DNA from: Actinomyces bowdenii
GTDB taxonomy: Bacteria > Actinomycetota > Actinomycetes > Actinomycetales > Actinomycetaceae
DNA: 64,000 nt
NCBI RefSeq assembly: GCF_017592395.1
Contig: NZ_JAGFOU010000012.1
Location: 27,046 to 91,045 of the forward strand
Direction: 5' to 3'
The position numbers were made by a program, and so were the translations under genes. A model generated the notes under the pieces. It did no database searches. It saw nothing but the letters and a program-made list of their open reading frames with translations, and had not been told where the DNA came from. Numbering within the stretch: position 1 is the first letter of the stretch; each line of letters begins with the position of its first letter. Of the stretch, positions 42,901-51,685 are shown piece after piece.

Positions 42901-43677
42901 ATGAGCTCCGACATGACCACCGAGACGACCAGCCCACCATCCCCCCGCACCCGGCCCCCGGCCGCGCACTCCCGGGAGGGCCGGGCCGCAGGCTCCTCCC
43001 ATCCGGTCCTGGAGGCCATCCGCGGCGGGCTCATCGCCTCGGCCCAGGCCTACCCGGGCGAGCCCATGCGCGACCCGCGCACCATGGACCAAGTGGCCCG
43101 GGCCTGCGTGCGCGGGGGAGCGGTGGCCATCCGCGCCCAGGGCCTGGCCGACCTCGAGCTCATCAACCAGCATGTGGAGGTCCCGGTCATCGGCCTGTGG
43201 AAGGACGGGCACGAGGGCGTCTTCATCACCCCCACCCTCAGGCACGCCGTGGCCGTGGCCGCCACCGGGTGCCAGATCGTGGCGCTGGACGGCACGCGCC
43301 GCGAGCGCCCCGACGGCCTGAGCCTGGCCCGCACCATCGAGGGCCTGCGCGAGGCCTTCCCCCACGTCCTCGTCATGGCCGACTGCGGCTCCCTGGAGGA
43401 CGCCAGGTGCGCCCAGGACGCCGGGGCCGATCTGCTGGGCACCACCCTGGCCGGGTACACCGGGGAGCGCCCGGCCACCCGGGGCCCGGACCTGGAGCTG
43501 GTCGACCAGGTCGCCGCGGCCTGCCAGCGCCCGCTCATCGTCGAGGGCCGCGTCCACACCCCGGCCCAGGCGGCCGCGGCCATGGAGCACGGGGCCTGGG
43601 CCGTCGTCGTGGGCACGGCGATCACCCATCCCACGACCATCACCTCCTGGTTCGTCCAGGCGGTGGCCGGGGTCTAG
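42901..43677 (+). CDS. nanE: N-acetylmannosamine-6-phosphate 2-epimerase
   Basis: A 258-residue TIM-barrel enzyme that converts ManNAc-6-phosphate to GlcNAc-6-phosphate. After a disordered 35-residue Pro/Ser-rich N-terminus come the family blocks GGLIASAQAYPGEPMRDP, ARACVRGGAVAIRAQG, VIGLWKDG with the catalytic lysine, IVALDGTRRERP, MADCGSLEDA, and LLGTTLAGYT, ending with IVEGRVHTPAQAAAAM and VVVGTAITHP. ATG 42901 has AAGGACG upstream. It is the last gene of the operon; the next step (NagA) is not in the window but NagB is. Confidence 0.93.
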   Translation: MSSDMTTETTSPPSPRTRPPAAHSREGRAAGSSHPVLEAIRGGLIASAQAYPGEPMRDPRTMDQVARACVRGGAVAIRAQGLADLELINQHVEVPVIGLWKDGHEGVFITPTLRHAVAVAATGCQIVALDGTRRERPDGLSLARTIEGLREAFPHVLVMADCGSLEDARCAQDAGADLLGTTLAGYTGERPATRGPDLELVDQVAAACQRPLIVEGRVHTPAQAAAAMEHGAWAVVVGTAITHPTTITSWFVQAVAGV

Positions 43678-43823
43678 CCCGCGGCGCCGTCATGCGCGGC
43701 CCGGGGCGCGGGAGGCGGTAAACGCCGTCGTTCCGCGGTTCGCGCTTCATGTGACAGGTGTGACGGGAGTTGCCCAGATGTGTCAATTGTTACGCATCAT
43801 GCGGCGCAACACCGGCTTCGTAC

Positions 43824-43853
43824 CTGACAAATCCCAGGTTCTATGCGTAGCGT
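43824..43853 (+). promoter_or_regulatory. Promoter of the HU gene
   Basis: CTGACA (43824-43829) and TAGCGT (43848-43853) are separated by 18 bases, giving a leader of about 45 nt before ATG 43906. The 70 bases upstream are AT-richer than the surroundings and include TGTGACAGGTGTGACG, which could be a regulator site. Confidence 0.55.
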
Positions 43854-43905
43854 TGCAGGAAGCGGCACCACAAAAGGGTGCCCAACCGCGACCGAGAGGG
43901 AAGAC

Positions 43906-44187
43906 ATGTCTGTCAACCGCACCGAGCTCATTGCCGCAATCGCCGAGAAGGCCGGCCTGACCAAGACCGATGCCGATGCCTTCCTGGGCGCCTTCCAGGA
44001 CGTTCTGGTCGAGAACGTCGCCAAGGGCGAGGCCGTCAAGATCACCGGCCTCATGGGCATTGAGCGCGTTGAGCGAGCCGCGCGCACCGGCCGCAACCCC
44101 CGCACTGGTGAGGAGATCCAGATTCCCGCCGGCTACGGCGTCAAGGTCACCGTCGGCTCCTCCCTGAAGAAGGCCGTCGCCGGCTGA
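43906..44187 (+). CDS. hup: DNA-binding protein HU
   Basis: A 93-residue histone-like protein that bends and wraps DNA. The fold starts MSVNRTELIAAIAEKAGLTK, with the beta-arm region GFGxF-like LMGIERVERAARTGRNP and the DNA-intercalating segment RNPRTGEEIQIPAG; the end VTVGSSLKKAV is typical. It is the short form, without the Lys/Ala-rich tail found in mycobacterial and streptomycete HupB/HupS. GAGAGGGA precedes ATG 43906. Codons are less GC-biased than neighbours, as expected for a highly expressed gene. Confidence 0.95.
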   Translation: MSVNRTELIAAIAEKAGLTKTDADAFLGAFQDVLVENVAKGEAVKITGLMGIERVERAARTGRNPRTGEEIQIPAGYGVKVTVGSSLKKAVAG

Positions 44188-44217
44188 TCGCGGGGCACGA
44201 GCACCCGTTGAGGACCT

Positions 44218-44259
44218 GCCCGGAGGGCGCCAGGCCACGAGGCCCGGCGCCCTCCGGGC
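44218..44259 (+). terminator. Terminator after hup
   Basis: A 14-bp stem GCCCGGAGGGCGCC/GGCGCCCTCCGGGC encloses a further GGCC-ACGA-GGCC hairpin. It begins 31 bases after the HU stop codon. There is no long T-run. Confidence 0.7.
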
Positions 44260-44307
44260 GCATGAGGACCCTTCTCGGGGAGGAGCCGGGCCGCCGGCCC
44301 GGGCGCC

Positions 44308-44313
44308 TAGGGT
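44308..44313 (+). promoter_or_regulatory. -10 box for leaderless ABC ATPase gene
   Basis: TAGGGT, 6 bases before ATG 44320, with no ribosome site. Confidence 0.5.
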
Positions 44314-44319
44314 CGGGGC

Positions 44320-45114
44320 ATGATCGACATCCCCCCGGCCGGCGCAGCGCCGCCGGCCCCCGCCCTGCGCCTGGAGGCCCTGGTCAAGGCCTTCGGCCGC
44401 AAGGTCGCGGTCGACCGCATGAGCCTGAGCGTCCCGGCATCCAGCTTCTACGGCATCGTGGGCCCCAACGGCGCGGGCAAGACCACGGCCCTGTCCATGG
44501 CCACCGGGCTGCTGCGCCCCGACGCCGGCCGCGCCCTGGTCCACGGCATCGACGTCTGGGCCGACCCCATGGGGGCCAAGGCCCACCTGGGGGTGCTGCC
44601 CGACGGCCTGCGCACCTTCGACCGCCTCAACGGCCTGGAGCTGGTCACCTACTCGGGCCTGCTGCGGGGCATGGACCGCGACGTCGTCGTGCCGCGCGCC
44701 ACCGAGCTCATCAGGGTCCTGGGGCTGTGGGAGGCCGGGACCACCCTCGTGGCCGACTACTCCGCGGGCATGCGCAAGAAGGTGCACCTGGCCTGCGCCA
44801 TGGTCCACTCGCCCTCGATCCTCGTCCTGGACGAGCCCTTCGAGGCCGTGGACCCGATCTCGGCCAGGAGCATCCAGGCCATCCTCAAGGACTTCGCCGC
44901 CGCGGGCGGCACCGTGGTCATGTCCAGCCACGTCATGGCCACCGTCGAGCGGCTGTGCGATCACGTGGCCATCATCCACCAGGGAGGCGTCGTGGCCGCC
45001 GGCACCACTGATGAGGTGGCCGGCGCCCAGGGCCTGGAGGACCGCTTCGCCCAGATCGTGGGCGCCCCGGCGCGCACGGAGGGACTGTCATGGCTGCGAC
45101 CCTCATCGCGCTGA
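44320..45114 (+). CDS. ABC transporter ATPase (ABC-2 type exporter)
   Basis: A 264-residue ATPase: Walker A GPNGAGKTT (about 48-56), signature-like YSAGMRKKV (a weak variant of LSGGQ), Walker B ILVLDEPFEAVDP and the H-loop SSHVMATVE. The C-terminal end overlaps the next gene by 25 bases, a membrane protein that must be its partner. This ATPase class, with a modified signature, is common in CcmA/YxlF-like export systems for small molecules or antibiotics. Substrate unknown. Confidence 0.87.
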   Translation: MIDIPPAGAAPPAPALRLEALVKAFGRKVAVDRMSLSVPASSFYGIVGPNGAGKTTALSMATGLLRPDAGRALVHGIDVWADPMGAKAHLGVLPDGLRTFDRLNGLELVTYSGLLRGMDRDVVVPRATELIRVLGLWEAGTTLVADYSAGMRKKVHLACAMVHSPSILVLDEPFEAVDPISARSIQAILKDFAAAGGTVVMSSHVMATVERLCDHVAIIHQGGVVAAGTTDEVAGAQGLEDRFAQIVGAPARTEGLSWLRPSSR

Positions 45115-46895
45115 GATGGCGCCTGACCCTGGGGGCCCTGCGCAAGAACCCCTGGGCGGTTGTGGGCACCATCATCGGCCTGCTCCACGGCGCGGGTCTC
45201 CTGCTCGGGGCCGGGATCGGGGCCGTGGCACTGGGCGGCCTGGCCGCCCCGGCGGACACGGCGGCGGTCCTGGGCGGCCTGGGCGCGCTCATCGTGGCGG
45301 GCTGGGCGGTGGTGCCCCTGTTCCTGACCGGCGTGGACTCCACCCTCGACCCGCGCGCCATCGCCGCCTGGACCGCCCCCTCACCCGCCCTGGCCCGGGG
45401 GCTGCTGGCCGCAGCCGCCTGCGGCATCCCCGGGGTCCTCACCGCGGTGGCGCTCCTGCTGCCCGCCGTCGTCTGGCTGGCGGCCGGTGAGCCGGCGGCC
45501 GCCGGCCTGGCCCTCCTGTGCGCGCCCGCCGGCCTGGCCACCTGCGTGCTGCTCTCGCGCCTGGTCGTCATCCGGGCGGGAGTCTGGGCCTCGCGGCGCG
45601 GGCGCGAGACCACTGCGGTCATCGCCTCGATCCTCATCATGGTCGCCGCCCTCATCCCCTCCCTGGTCCCCCGGATCCTGGAGGCCCAGGGCGCCCAGGC
45701 CCTGGCGGGGCTGCGCACGGCCGCCACCGCCCTGGGCCTGAGCCCCCTGGGGTGGTCCTTCTCCGCGCCGGGGCTCCTGGTGACCGGGCCCGCCTGGGCG
45801 GGGCCCGCCGCGGCCCTGGGCGCCTGGATCCTCCCGCTGGCGCTCCTGAGGCCCTGGCGGCTCCTGGTGACCCGCGTGATGACCAGCGCGGGGCCCTCGG
45901 CCGGAGCCTCGCAGTCCTACGCCAGCGGGCACCGCTGGCGCTCCCGGTCCCACGGCTCCCAGGCCCCCGCGGCCGGGAGGGCCGCAGCAGGGGCGGGAGG
46001 CGGTGCCCCGACGGCCCCGACGGCCCCGACTGACGCGATCCCCGAGGTCCTGCCCTGGGCGGCCGGGCTCACCCGCCTCCTGCCCGCCCTGCCCGCGGCC
46101 TGCGCGGCCACCGCTGCCAGGTGCCTGCGCTACTGGCGCTCCGACCCCCGCTACCTGGTCCAGGCGATCCCGGTCCTCATGCTCCCGGTCCTGCTGGTGG
46201 CCATGCCCGTGCTCGGCGCCGCCCGGGTCTCCGTCAACGGCCAGGAGGTGCGGACCAGCATGGCGCTGGGCCAGGCGCCCACCGCCATGCTGCTGATCGT
46301 CCCCGTCCTGGTGCTCATGATGGGGTGGTCCATCCACAACGACATCGGCTATGACTCCACCGCCGTGTGGAGCCACATGAGCGCCGGGGTGCCCGGCCGC
46401 CAGGACCTGGCGGGCAGGGCGCTGGCCGCCCTGGTCTGGCAGGCGCCCGTGGCCGCCATCGGCGTGGCGGGGATCAGCCTGTGGACGGGGCGCTGGGATG
46501 CCGCCCCGGCCCTCATCGGCGGCAGCCTGGCCCTGCACGGCTGTGCCCTGGCCTGGTCGCTGCTGACCAGCGTGCTCCTGCCCTACGAGGTCGTGCCCCC
46601 CGGGGCCTCCCCGCTGAGCTCGCGCACCTCGGGCACGGCCCTGGTCGCCGCCCTGCTGCAGGCGCTCGGGATCCTCGTCATCCTCCTGGCCGCAGCGCCC
46701 GTGGGCGCGCCGGCCGTCGCGGCCGTGGTCACCGGCCGCACCTCCTGGGGCTGGCTGCTCATCCCGGTGGGCGCGGCCTGGGGCGCGGGCGCCCTGGCCC
46801 TGTCCATCAGCCGGGCGGGGCGGCTGCTGGATCGGCGCGGCCCCGAGCTCCTGGCCACCATCCAGTCCTGGCCCGGCCACAGCCAGACCGCCTGA
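45090..46895 (+). CDS. ABC transporter membrane protein
   Basis: A 601-residue protein with about 12 hydrophobic spans in two halves, separated by a charged Ser/Ala/Pro-rich loop (about residues 265-320). The start MAATLIALRWRLTLGALRKN is typical for ABC-2-type exporter subunits. It begins inside the ATPase gene (25-base overlap), so the two are coupled and form one exporter. The second half contains PRYLVQAIPVLMLPVLLVAM and DIGYDSTAVWSHMSAGVPGR. No known substrate family is evident. Confidence 0.75.
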   Translation: MAATLIALRWRLTLGALRKNPWAVVGTIIGLLHGAGLLLGAGIGAVALGGLAAPADTAAVLGGLGALIVAGWAVVPLFLTGVDSTLDPRAIAAWTAPSPALARGLLAAAACGIPGVLTAVALLLPAVVWLAAGEPAAAGLALLCAPAGLATCVLLSRLVVIRAGVWASRRGRETTAVIASILIMVAALIPSLVPRILEAQGAQALAGLRTAATALGLSPLGWSFSAPGLLVTGPAWAGPAAALGAWILPLALLRPWRLLVTRVMTSAGPSAGASQSYASGHRWRSRSHGSQAPAAGRAAAGAGGGAPTAPTAPTDAIPEVLPWAAGLTRLLPALPAACAATAARCLRYWRSDPRYLVQAIPVLMLPVLLVAMPVLGAARVSVNGQEVRTSMALGQAPTAMLLIVPVLVLMMGWSIHNDIGYDSTAVWSHMSAGVPGRQDLAGRALAALVWQAPVAAIGVAGISLWTGRWDAAPALIGGSLALHGCALAWSLLTSVLLPYEVVPPGASPLSSRTSGTALVAALLQALGILVILLAAAPVGAPAVAAVVTGRTSWGWLLIPVGAAWGAGALALSISRAGRLLDRRGPELLATIQSWPGHSQTA

Positions 46896-47026
46896 GCCGC
46901 CCACCATGCCCCGAGGCCGGCAACCGCCGGGCAGAGCCGCCGGGCCAGGGCCCTGGGGAGTAGAGTTGTGCCGCCGCCCGAGCGGGCAGGCCCAGGTCAT
47001 CCCCACGTGTCAGAGAGGACGCAGCA

Positions 47027-47764
47027 ATGAAGGTCGTCATCCTGGAGACCGCCGAGGACATCGCCCAGCGCGCAGCCGATGAGATCGAGGCTCTGCTGGC
47101 CTCCAAGCCCGACGCCGTCCTGGGGACAGCCACCGGCTCCAGCCCCCTGCCCCTCTACGACGAGCTCGCCCGCCGCTGCCGGGCCGGCCGGATCTCCTTC
47201 GCCCGGGTCGAGGGCTTCATGCTCGATGAGTACGTGGGACTGCCGGCCGGGCACCCCGAGCGCTACGCCACCTTCATGGAGACCCACCTGCGCTCGCGCG
47301 TGGACATGCGCCCCGGCTCCCTGCACGGGCCCGACGCCCTGGCCCAGGACCTGGAGGCCGCCTGCCGCGACTACGAGGAGCAGATGGCGGCCTCCGGCTA
47401 CTGCGACCTGCAGATCCTGGGCATCGGCTCCGATGGGCACATCGGCTTCAACGAGCCCGGCGGCCCCCTGGACTCGCGCACCCATATCGATGTCCTGACC
47501 GAGCAGACCCGTCGCGACAACGCCCGCTTCTTCGGCGGCGACATCGAGGCCGTCCCCACCCACTGCATCACCCAGGGGCTGGCCACCATCATGGAGGCCC
47601 GCAGGCTCGTGCTCATCGCCACCGGACGGGGCAAGGCGCCGGCCATCGCCCAGCTCGTCGAGGGCCCGGTCAGCGCCCAGTGGCCCGCCACCGTCATGCA
47701 GGGCCACGACGACGCCCTGGTCCTCATCGACCCCGAGGCCGCCAGCCTGCTGACGAAGCCGTGA
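47027..47764 (+). CDS. nagB: Glucosamine-6-phosphate deaminase
   Basis: A 245-residue enzyme that converts glucosamine-6-phosphate to fructose-6-phosphate and ammonia, the last step of the amino-sugar route fed by the sialic-acid genes. Key blocks: LGTATGSSPLPLYDEL (phosphate loop), FMLDEYVGL with the catalytic aspartate region, LGIGSDGHIGFNEPG, and the 120-170 His/Glu pair. GAGAGGACGC precedes ATG 47027, and TAGAGT at 46961-46966 is a candidate -10. It is a separate transcription unit, without the nan operator, so it may be regulated differently. Confidence 0.94.
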   Translation: MKVVILETAEDIAQRAADEIEALLASKPDAVLGTATGSSPLPLYDELARRCRAGRISFARVEGFMLDEYVGLPAGHPERYATFMETHLRSRVDMRPGSLHGPDALAQDLEAACRDYEEQMAASGYCDLQILGIGSDGHIGFNEPGGPLDSRTHIDVLTEQTRRDNARFFGGDIEAVPTHCITQGLATIMEARRLVLIATGRGKAPAIAQLVEGPVSAQWPATVMQGHDDALVLIDPEAASLLTKP

Positions 47765-47889
47765 GACCGGTGACCCCAGTGAAGCCGGCCGGCCGCGTGC
47801 CGCCCGGCCCGGGCGCTGCGCCGGGCGGGGGAGAGCCTCCCCACAGGCGCCGGGGCGGGGCCGCGCCCCGGGCACCCGGCCCGGCGGCC

Positions 47890-47895
47890 TACACT
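47890..47895 (+). promoter_or_regulatory. -10 box for leaderless DUF3039-helicase operon
   Basis: TACACT followed by exactly six bases and ATG 47902; no ribosome site. Confidence 0.5.
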
Positions 47896-47901
47896 GGGGC
47901 C

Positions 47902-48261
47902 ATGAGCGAGTTCCGCGCCAGCACCGACCCCGGGAGCCCCGGCTCCCCGTCCGACCCCGCTGCCGAGCCCTCTCAGAGCGTGGGCACGGCGGTCCTGGAG
48001 CGCGAGGAGCTCCAGTCCACCGACGACGGTGACGCCGACCGCTTCGCCCACTACGTGCGCAAGGACAAGATCGCCGCGGCCGCCGCCACCGGGCGCCCCG
48101 TCGTCGCCCTGTGCGGCAAGGTGTGGACCCCGGGGCGCGACCCGTCGAACTACCCGGTGTGCCCGACCTGCAAGTCCATCTACGAGCAGATGAACGACGG
48201 CGGCCAGGGCGGCAGGGGCCCGCGCTTCCCCCGCCTGCCCTTCGGCCGAGGCGGTCAGTGA
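47902..48261 (+). CDS. DUF3039 protein
   Basis: A 119-residue actinobacterial protein. The conserved core is DDGDADRFAHYVRKDKIAAA then PVVALCGKVWTPGRDPSNYP and VCPTCKSIYEQM. The three cysteines (one in ALCGK, two in VCPTCK) suggest a small metal site. Function is unknown. Its stop overlaps the GTG of a helicase gene, a pairing I associate with actinobacteria, so it may assist that helicase. Start ATG 47902 matches a leaderless promoter. Confidence 0.85.
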   Translation: MSEFRASTDPGSPGSPSDPAAEPSQSVGTAVLEREELQSTDDGDADRFAHYVRKDKIAAAAATGRPVVALCGKVWTPGRDPSNYPVCPTCKSIYEQMNDGGQGGRGPRFPRLPFGRGGQ

Positions 48262-50078
48262 GCCCGGCCGCCGGCGGCCAGTCCCTCCACACCCCGACGC
48301 GCGCCTCGACGTCGGCCGCTGAGAGCCTTCCCCCCGCCTACCCCCGCCGTGCCGCCTGGGGGACGGCCGGCTCACTGCGCGCCTGGCAGGCCGCCGCGCT
48401 GCGCCAGTACCTGGAGGCCATGCCCCAGGACTTCCTGGCCGTGGCCACCCCCGGGGCGGGCAAGACCACCTTCGCCCTGCGCGTGGCCACCGAGCTGCTC
48501 AGCGCCGGGGAGGTGCACAAGCTCACCGTCGTGTGCCCCACCGAGCACCTGAAGTACCAGTGGGCCGAGGCCGCCGCGCGCGTGGGCATCCGCATCGACC
48601 CGGCCTACGCCAACTCCCAGGGCGCACTGGGCTCGCGCTTCGACGGTGTGGCCCTGACCTACGCGCAGGTGGCCGCCAACCCCAACCTTCACCGGGCCCG
48701 CACCGACCGCTCCCGCACCCTGGTGATCCTCGATGAGATCCACCATGCCGGCGACGCCCTGAGCTGGGGCGACGCCATCCGGGAGGCCTTCACCCCGGCC
48801 CGGCGCCGCCTGGCCCTGACCGGCACCCCCTTCCGCTCCGACGTGGCGCCCATCCCCTTCGTGCGCTACCGGCCCGATGCCGCGGGAGTGCCGCGCTCCG
48901 AGGCCGACTACTCCTACGGCTACGCCGACGCCCTGCGCGACGGCGTCGTGCGCCCGGTGATGTTCATGTCCTACTCGGGCCAGATGCGCTGGCGCACCAA
49001 GGCCGGCGACGAGGTCGCCGCGCGCCTGGGCGAGCCCCTGACCAAGGACATGGAGTCCCAGGCCTGGCGCACCGCCCTGGACCCGGCGGGGGAGTGGATC
49101 CCCGCCGTCCTGGCCGCCGCCGACCAGCGCCTGAGCGAGGTGCGCCGCCAGGTCCCCGACGCCGGCGCCCTGGTCATCGCCTCCAACCAGGCCTCCGCCC
49201 GCGCCTACGCCAAGCAGCTGCGGGCCATCACCGGGACCAGCCCCACCGTGGTGCTCTCCGATGACAATGGCGCCTCCAGCCGCATCGAGGCCTTCTCGGC
49301 CTCCACCGAGCGCTGGATGGTGGCGGTGCGCATGGTCTCCGAGGGCGTGGACGTCCCCCGCCTGGCCGTGGGGGTCTATGCCACCTCCACCTCCACCCCC
49401 CTGTTCTTCGCCCAGGCGGTGGGGCGCTTCGTGCGCTCGCGGGCCCGCGGGGAGACCGCCTCGGTGTTCCTGCCCTCGGTCACCCCGCTGCTGGGGCTGG
49501 CCGGCGAGATGGAGGTGGCCCGCGACCACGTGCTGGCCAAACCCGCGGCGGGGGCCGATGAGGACGCCCTGTTCAGCCCCGAGGACCGGCTCCTGGCCCA
49601 GGCCAACAAGGAGGAGGCGGCCTCGGCCGAGCTCCTGCCCGGCTTCGAGGCCATGGGCAGCCAGGCCGAGTTCGACCGCGTGCTCTTCGACGGCGGGGAG
49701 TTCGGCACCGGGGCCATGGTGGGCTCGGTGGAGGAGCAGGAGTACCTGGGGCTGCCCGGCCTGCTGGAGCCCGAGCAGGTCACGGCCCTGCTGCGCCAGC
49801 GCCAGGACAACCAGATCCGGGCCCAGAGGAAGGAGGCCGCCGCGGCCCAGCGCCGGCGCGCCAATGCGGGTGTCGATGACGCCCGCCGTCGGGCTGCGGC
49901 CCGCAAGGAGCTCTCCCAGCTGGTCTCGGCCTGGGCGCGGCGCTCGAACCAGCCCCACGGCGTGGTCCACACCGAGCTGCGACGGGTGTGCGGCGGACCG
50001 GAGGTGGCCGCGGCCTCCACCGAGGAGATCGAGAAGCGCATCCAGACCCTGCGCCGCTGGTTCGTCGGCAAGCGCTGA
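48258..50078 (+). CDS. Superfamily 2 DEAD/DEAH-type helicase
   Basis: A 606-residue helicase, probably acting on DNA. Motif Q/I: LRAWQAAALRQYLE and TPGAGKTTFALRV (about residues 60-85), motif II LDEIHHAG (DEIH box), motif III LTGTPFRSD, and C-terminal motifs around VVLSDDNG, VRMVSEGVDVPRLAVGVYAT and QAVGRFVRSR with the arginine fingers. The C-terminal 150 residues are Arg/Ala/Gln-rich helical. It starts with a GTG overlapping the DUF3039 stop. This resembles restriction- or XPB-like helicases (type III ResIII fold); no nuclease domain is seen. Confidence 0.87.
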   Translation: MSPAAGGQSLHTPTRASTSAAESLPPAYPRRAAWGTAGSLRAWQAAALRQYLEAMPQDFLAVATPGAGKTTFALRVATELLSAGEVHKLTVVCPTEHLKYQWAEAAARVGIRIDPAYANSQGALGSRFDGVALTYAQVAANPNLHRARTDRSRTLVILDEIHHAGDALSWGDAIREAFTPARRRLALTGTPFRSDVAPIPFVRYRPDAAGVPRSEADYSYGYADALRDGVVRPVMFMSYSGQMRWRTKAGDEVAARLGEPLTKDMESQAWRTALDPAGEWIPAVLAAADQRLSEVRRQVPDAGALVIASNQASARAYAKQLRAITGTSPTVVLSDDNGASSRIEAFSASTERWMVAVRMVSEGVDVPRLAVGVYATSTSTPLFFAQAVGRFVRSRARGETASVFLPSVTPLLGLAGEMEVARDHVLAKPAAGADEDALFSPEDRLLAQANKEEAASAELLPGFEAMGSQAEFDRVLFDGGEFGTGAMVGSVEEQEYLGLPGLLEPEQVTALLRQRQDNQIRAQRKEAAAAQRRRANAGVDDARRRAAARKELSQLVSAWARRSNQPHGVVHTELRRVCGGPEVAAASTEEIEKRIQTLRRWFVGKR

Positions 50079-50121
50079 GCCCCCGGGCGGTGCGGTCCGC
50101 CCACCCAGCGCCCCGCCCTGT

Positions 50122-50216
50122 GCGGTTTCGCCCTTCAAGACGCGGGTCTCCTCCTCAAGACGCGGATTCGCCCCCTCTAGCCTGGGCAATCCGCGTCTTG
50201 AAGGGGAGAAGCGCGG
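50122..50216. repeat. Intergenic REP-like repeat, copy 1
   Basis: Contains CTTCAAGACGCGG (50133-50145), CCTCAAGACGCGGATT (50153-50168) and the inverted AATCCGCGTCTTGAAGGG (50188-50205), so the arms can pair. The same words occur at 51521-51650 and 59461-59537. It fills the gap between two convergent genes. Confidence 0.8.
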
Positions 50217-50255
50217 AAGCAGGCCGGCCGGACCGAGGCCGCAGCCGACGCCGGG

Positions 50256-51371
50256 CTACCGCAGTCGGGGCCGGGCCAGGGCCGAGCCACTGGCCAGGCC
50301 ATCCTCCAGGCCGGTGCCCGGCCACAGCAGCGCCCGCCTGGGTGCGAGGGCGCTGACGGCCTGGAGGGGAAGGCGGGCCAGGATGCGCGCGGCCAGGCCG
50401 CCCAGGTCCCCCAGATCCTGGGCGACGATGCGGATCACCGACCAGCCCAGCTCCGCGATGGCATCCTGCCGGCGCTTGTCCCTCCAGATCCGCTCCCGGG
50501 AGTCGTACTTCATCCGGCCATCGACCTCGATGATCAGCTGGTACTGCGGCCAGCACAGGTCGGTCCACGCACTGCCCATGCGCGTGTCAAGACGGTGCTG
50601 GAGGCGCGGGGGCTCCATCCCCACGGCGAGCACCAGCCAGCGCACGACGCTCTCCAGGGGCGAGTCCGCCCAGGGCGTGGCCCAGGACAGGACGGCCCGG
50701 GCCTGGGCCACGCCCCGCCGCCCGGGGTGGCGGGCCAGGAGCGCATCCCACTGGGCGCGGGCCCGCTCCAGGGCGGGGGCGCAGGCATCGGGGCGGTCGC
50801 GCTGGGGGGCGCAGACCAGCCGCAGCGCTGAATCGGCGATGGCCAGGGCATTGTGTGCCGGCTCATCGAAAGCGCAGTCGAAGGCCGTGCGCAGCGCATG
50901 GGTCATGGGCAGGCCGCCCACGATGATGATCTCATCAGGACTGATCTCCAGGCGGCGCTTCCACAGCAGGATGCGGCGGTCCAGGCCGACCCGGTCACTG
51001 GGGTAGGGATCGCCCCGCTGAGGAACCCGGATGACCGGCAGCTGCGCGCGGGCCGCCTTCTGCGGCGGTCCCACCGCCAGGTAGACGTCGGGCTCCTGGG
51101 AGTACATGGGCAGGCCCAGATGCAGGGCGGCCGAGGCATGCGACAGGAGGGCGGGGGAGCGGCGGGTCATATGGGCGGCCCGGGCCCGCGCCAGGGACAG
51201 CGTGCGCCGATGCTGCCAGCGCTCGGCCTGCGGGGCGGGCTCCCAGAAGACGCCTCGAGCCAGGCGGATGGCCCGGGGGCTGAGGGCGGGCAGGAGACAG
51301 GCATGATGGGCGCTGATGAGCAGGCGGGGCTGCAGGCCGGGGTCGATGGAGAGGTGCTGGGGGGATGCCAT
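50256..51371 (-). CDS. DUF559 endonuclease-like protein
   Basis: A 371-residue protein. The C-terminal 110 residues carry the DUF559/Vsr-like PD-(D/E)XK fold: LIIEVDGRMKYDS, RDKRRQDAIAELGWSVIRI and the closing QDL. The first 100 residues resemble the N-terminal part of AbiEi-type antitoxin/transcription regulators common in actinobacteria (LARGVFWEP, HALRTAFDCA later), but no clear toxin gene stands beside it. It has a start at ATG 51371. It is bracketed by intergenic repeats of one family on both sides (50122-50216 and 51521-51650). DNA cleavage or repair is inferred from the fold; the residues Glu/Asp/Lys are visible. Confidence 0.75.
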   Translation of the reverse strand: MASPQHLSIDPGLQPRLLISAHHACLLPALSPRAIRLARGVFWEPAPQAERWQHRRTLSLARARAAHMTRRSPALLSHASAALHLGLPMYSQEPDVYLAVGPPQKAARAQLPVIRVPQRGDPYPSDRVGLDRRILLWKRRLEISPDEIIIVGGLPMTHALRTAFDCAFDEPAHNALAIADSALRLVCAPQRDRPDACAPALERARAQWDALLARHPGRRGVAQARAVLSWATPWADSPLESVVRWLVLAVGMEPPRLQHRLDTRMGSAWTDLCWPQYQLIIEVDGRMKYDSRERIWRDKRRQDAIAELGWSVIRIVAQDLGDLGGLAARILARLPLQAVSALAPRRALLWPGTGLEDGLASGSALARPRLR

Positions 51372-51520
51372 GCCCCGAGCATGGGACTGGGAGGGCCCTG
51401 GACGCGCGGGGGAGCCGCGGCCCTGTGGACAGCCGGATGCGGACCACCGCCTGTGGTGCACGGCTCGCCGCAGGATCTGCCCTGAAGGAGCAGATCCGCC
51501 AGGCAGGGGCGGGGCCTGGC

Positions 51521-51650
51521 TGCGGATTCGCCCTTCAAGACGCGGATTGCCGCCCTCCACCCCGGGAGATCCGCGTCTTGAGGGGGAGATCCGCGTCTTG
51601 AGGGGGAGATCCGCGTCTTGAAGGGGCAATCTGCGTCCTGAGGAGGCAGG
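51521..51650. repeat. Intergenic REP-like repeat, copy 2, with 20-bp tandem array
   Basis: A left arm TTCGCCCTTCAAGACGCGG (51527-51545) is followed by four tandem 20-bp units starting CCGCGTCTTGAGGGGGAGAT (51571, 51591, 51611, and a degraded one at 51631). Units are inverted relative to the left arm. It lies before the DUF559 gene and after the pncB stop. Confidence 0.85.
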
Positions 51651-51685
51651 GCGCGGAGAGGCGGTCGGGCCGGCGCTGAGGCGGC

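Noticed and set aside
46896..47026. nan operator before nagB
   Set aside because: A short CGTGTCAGAG stretch was checked but lacks the second half-site, so nagB is not assigned to the two-operon regulon.
51571..51650. 20-bp tandem repeats considered as a CRISPR array
   Set aside because: The units follow each other without spacers, show no unique spacer sequences, and no cas gene is near.
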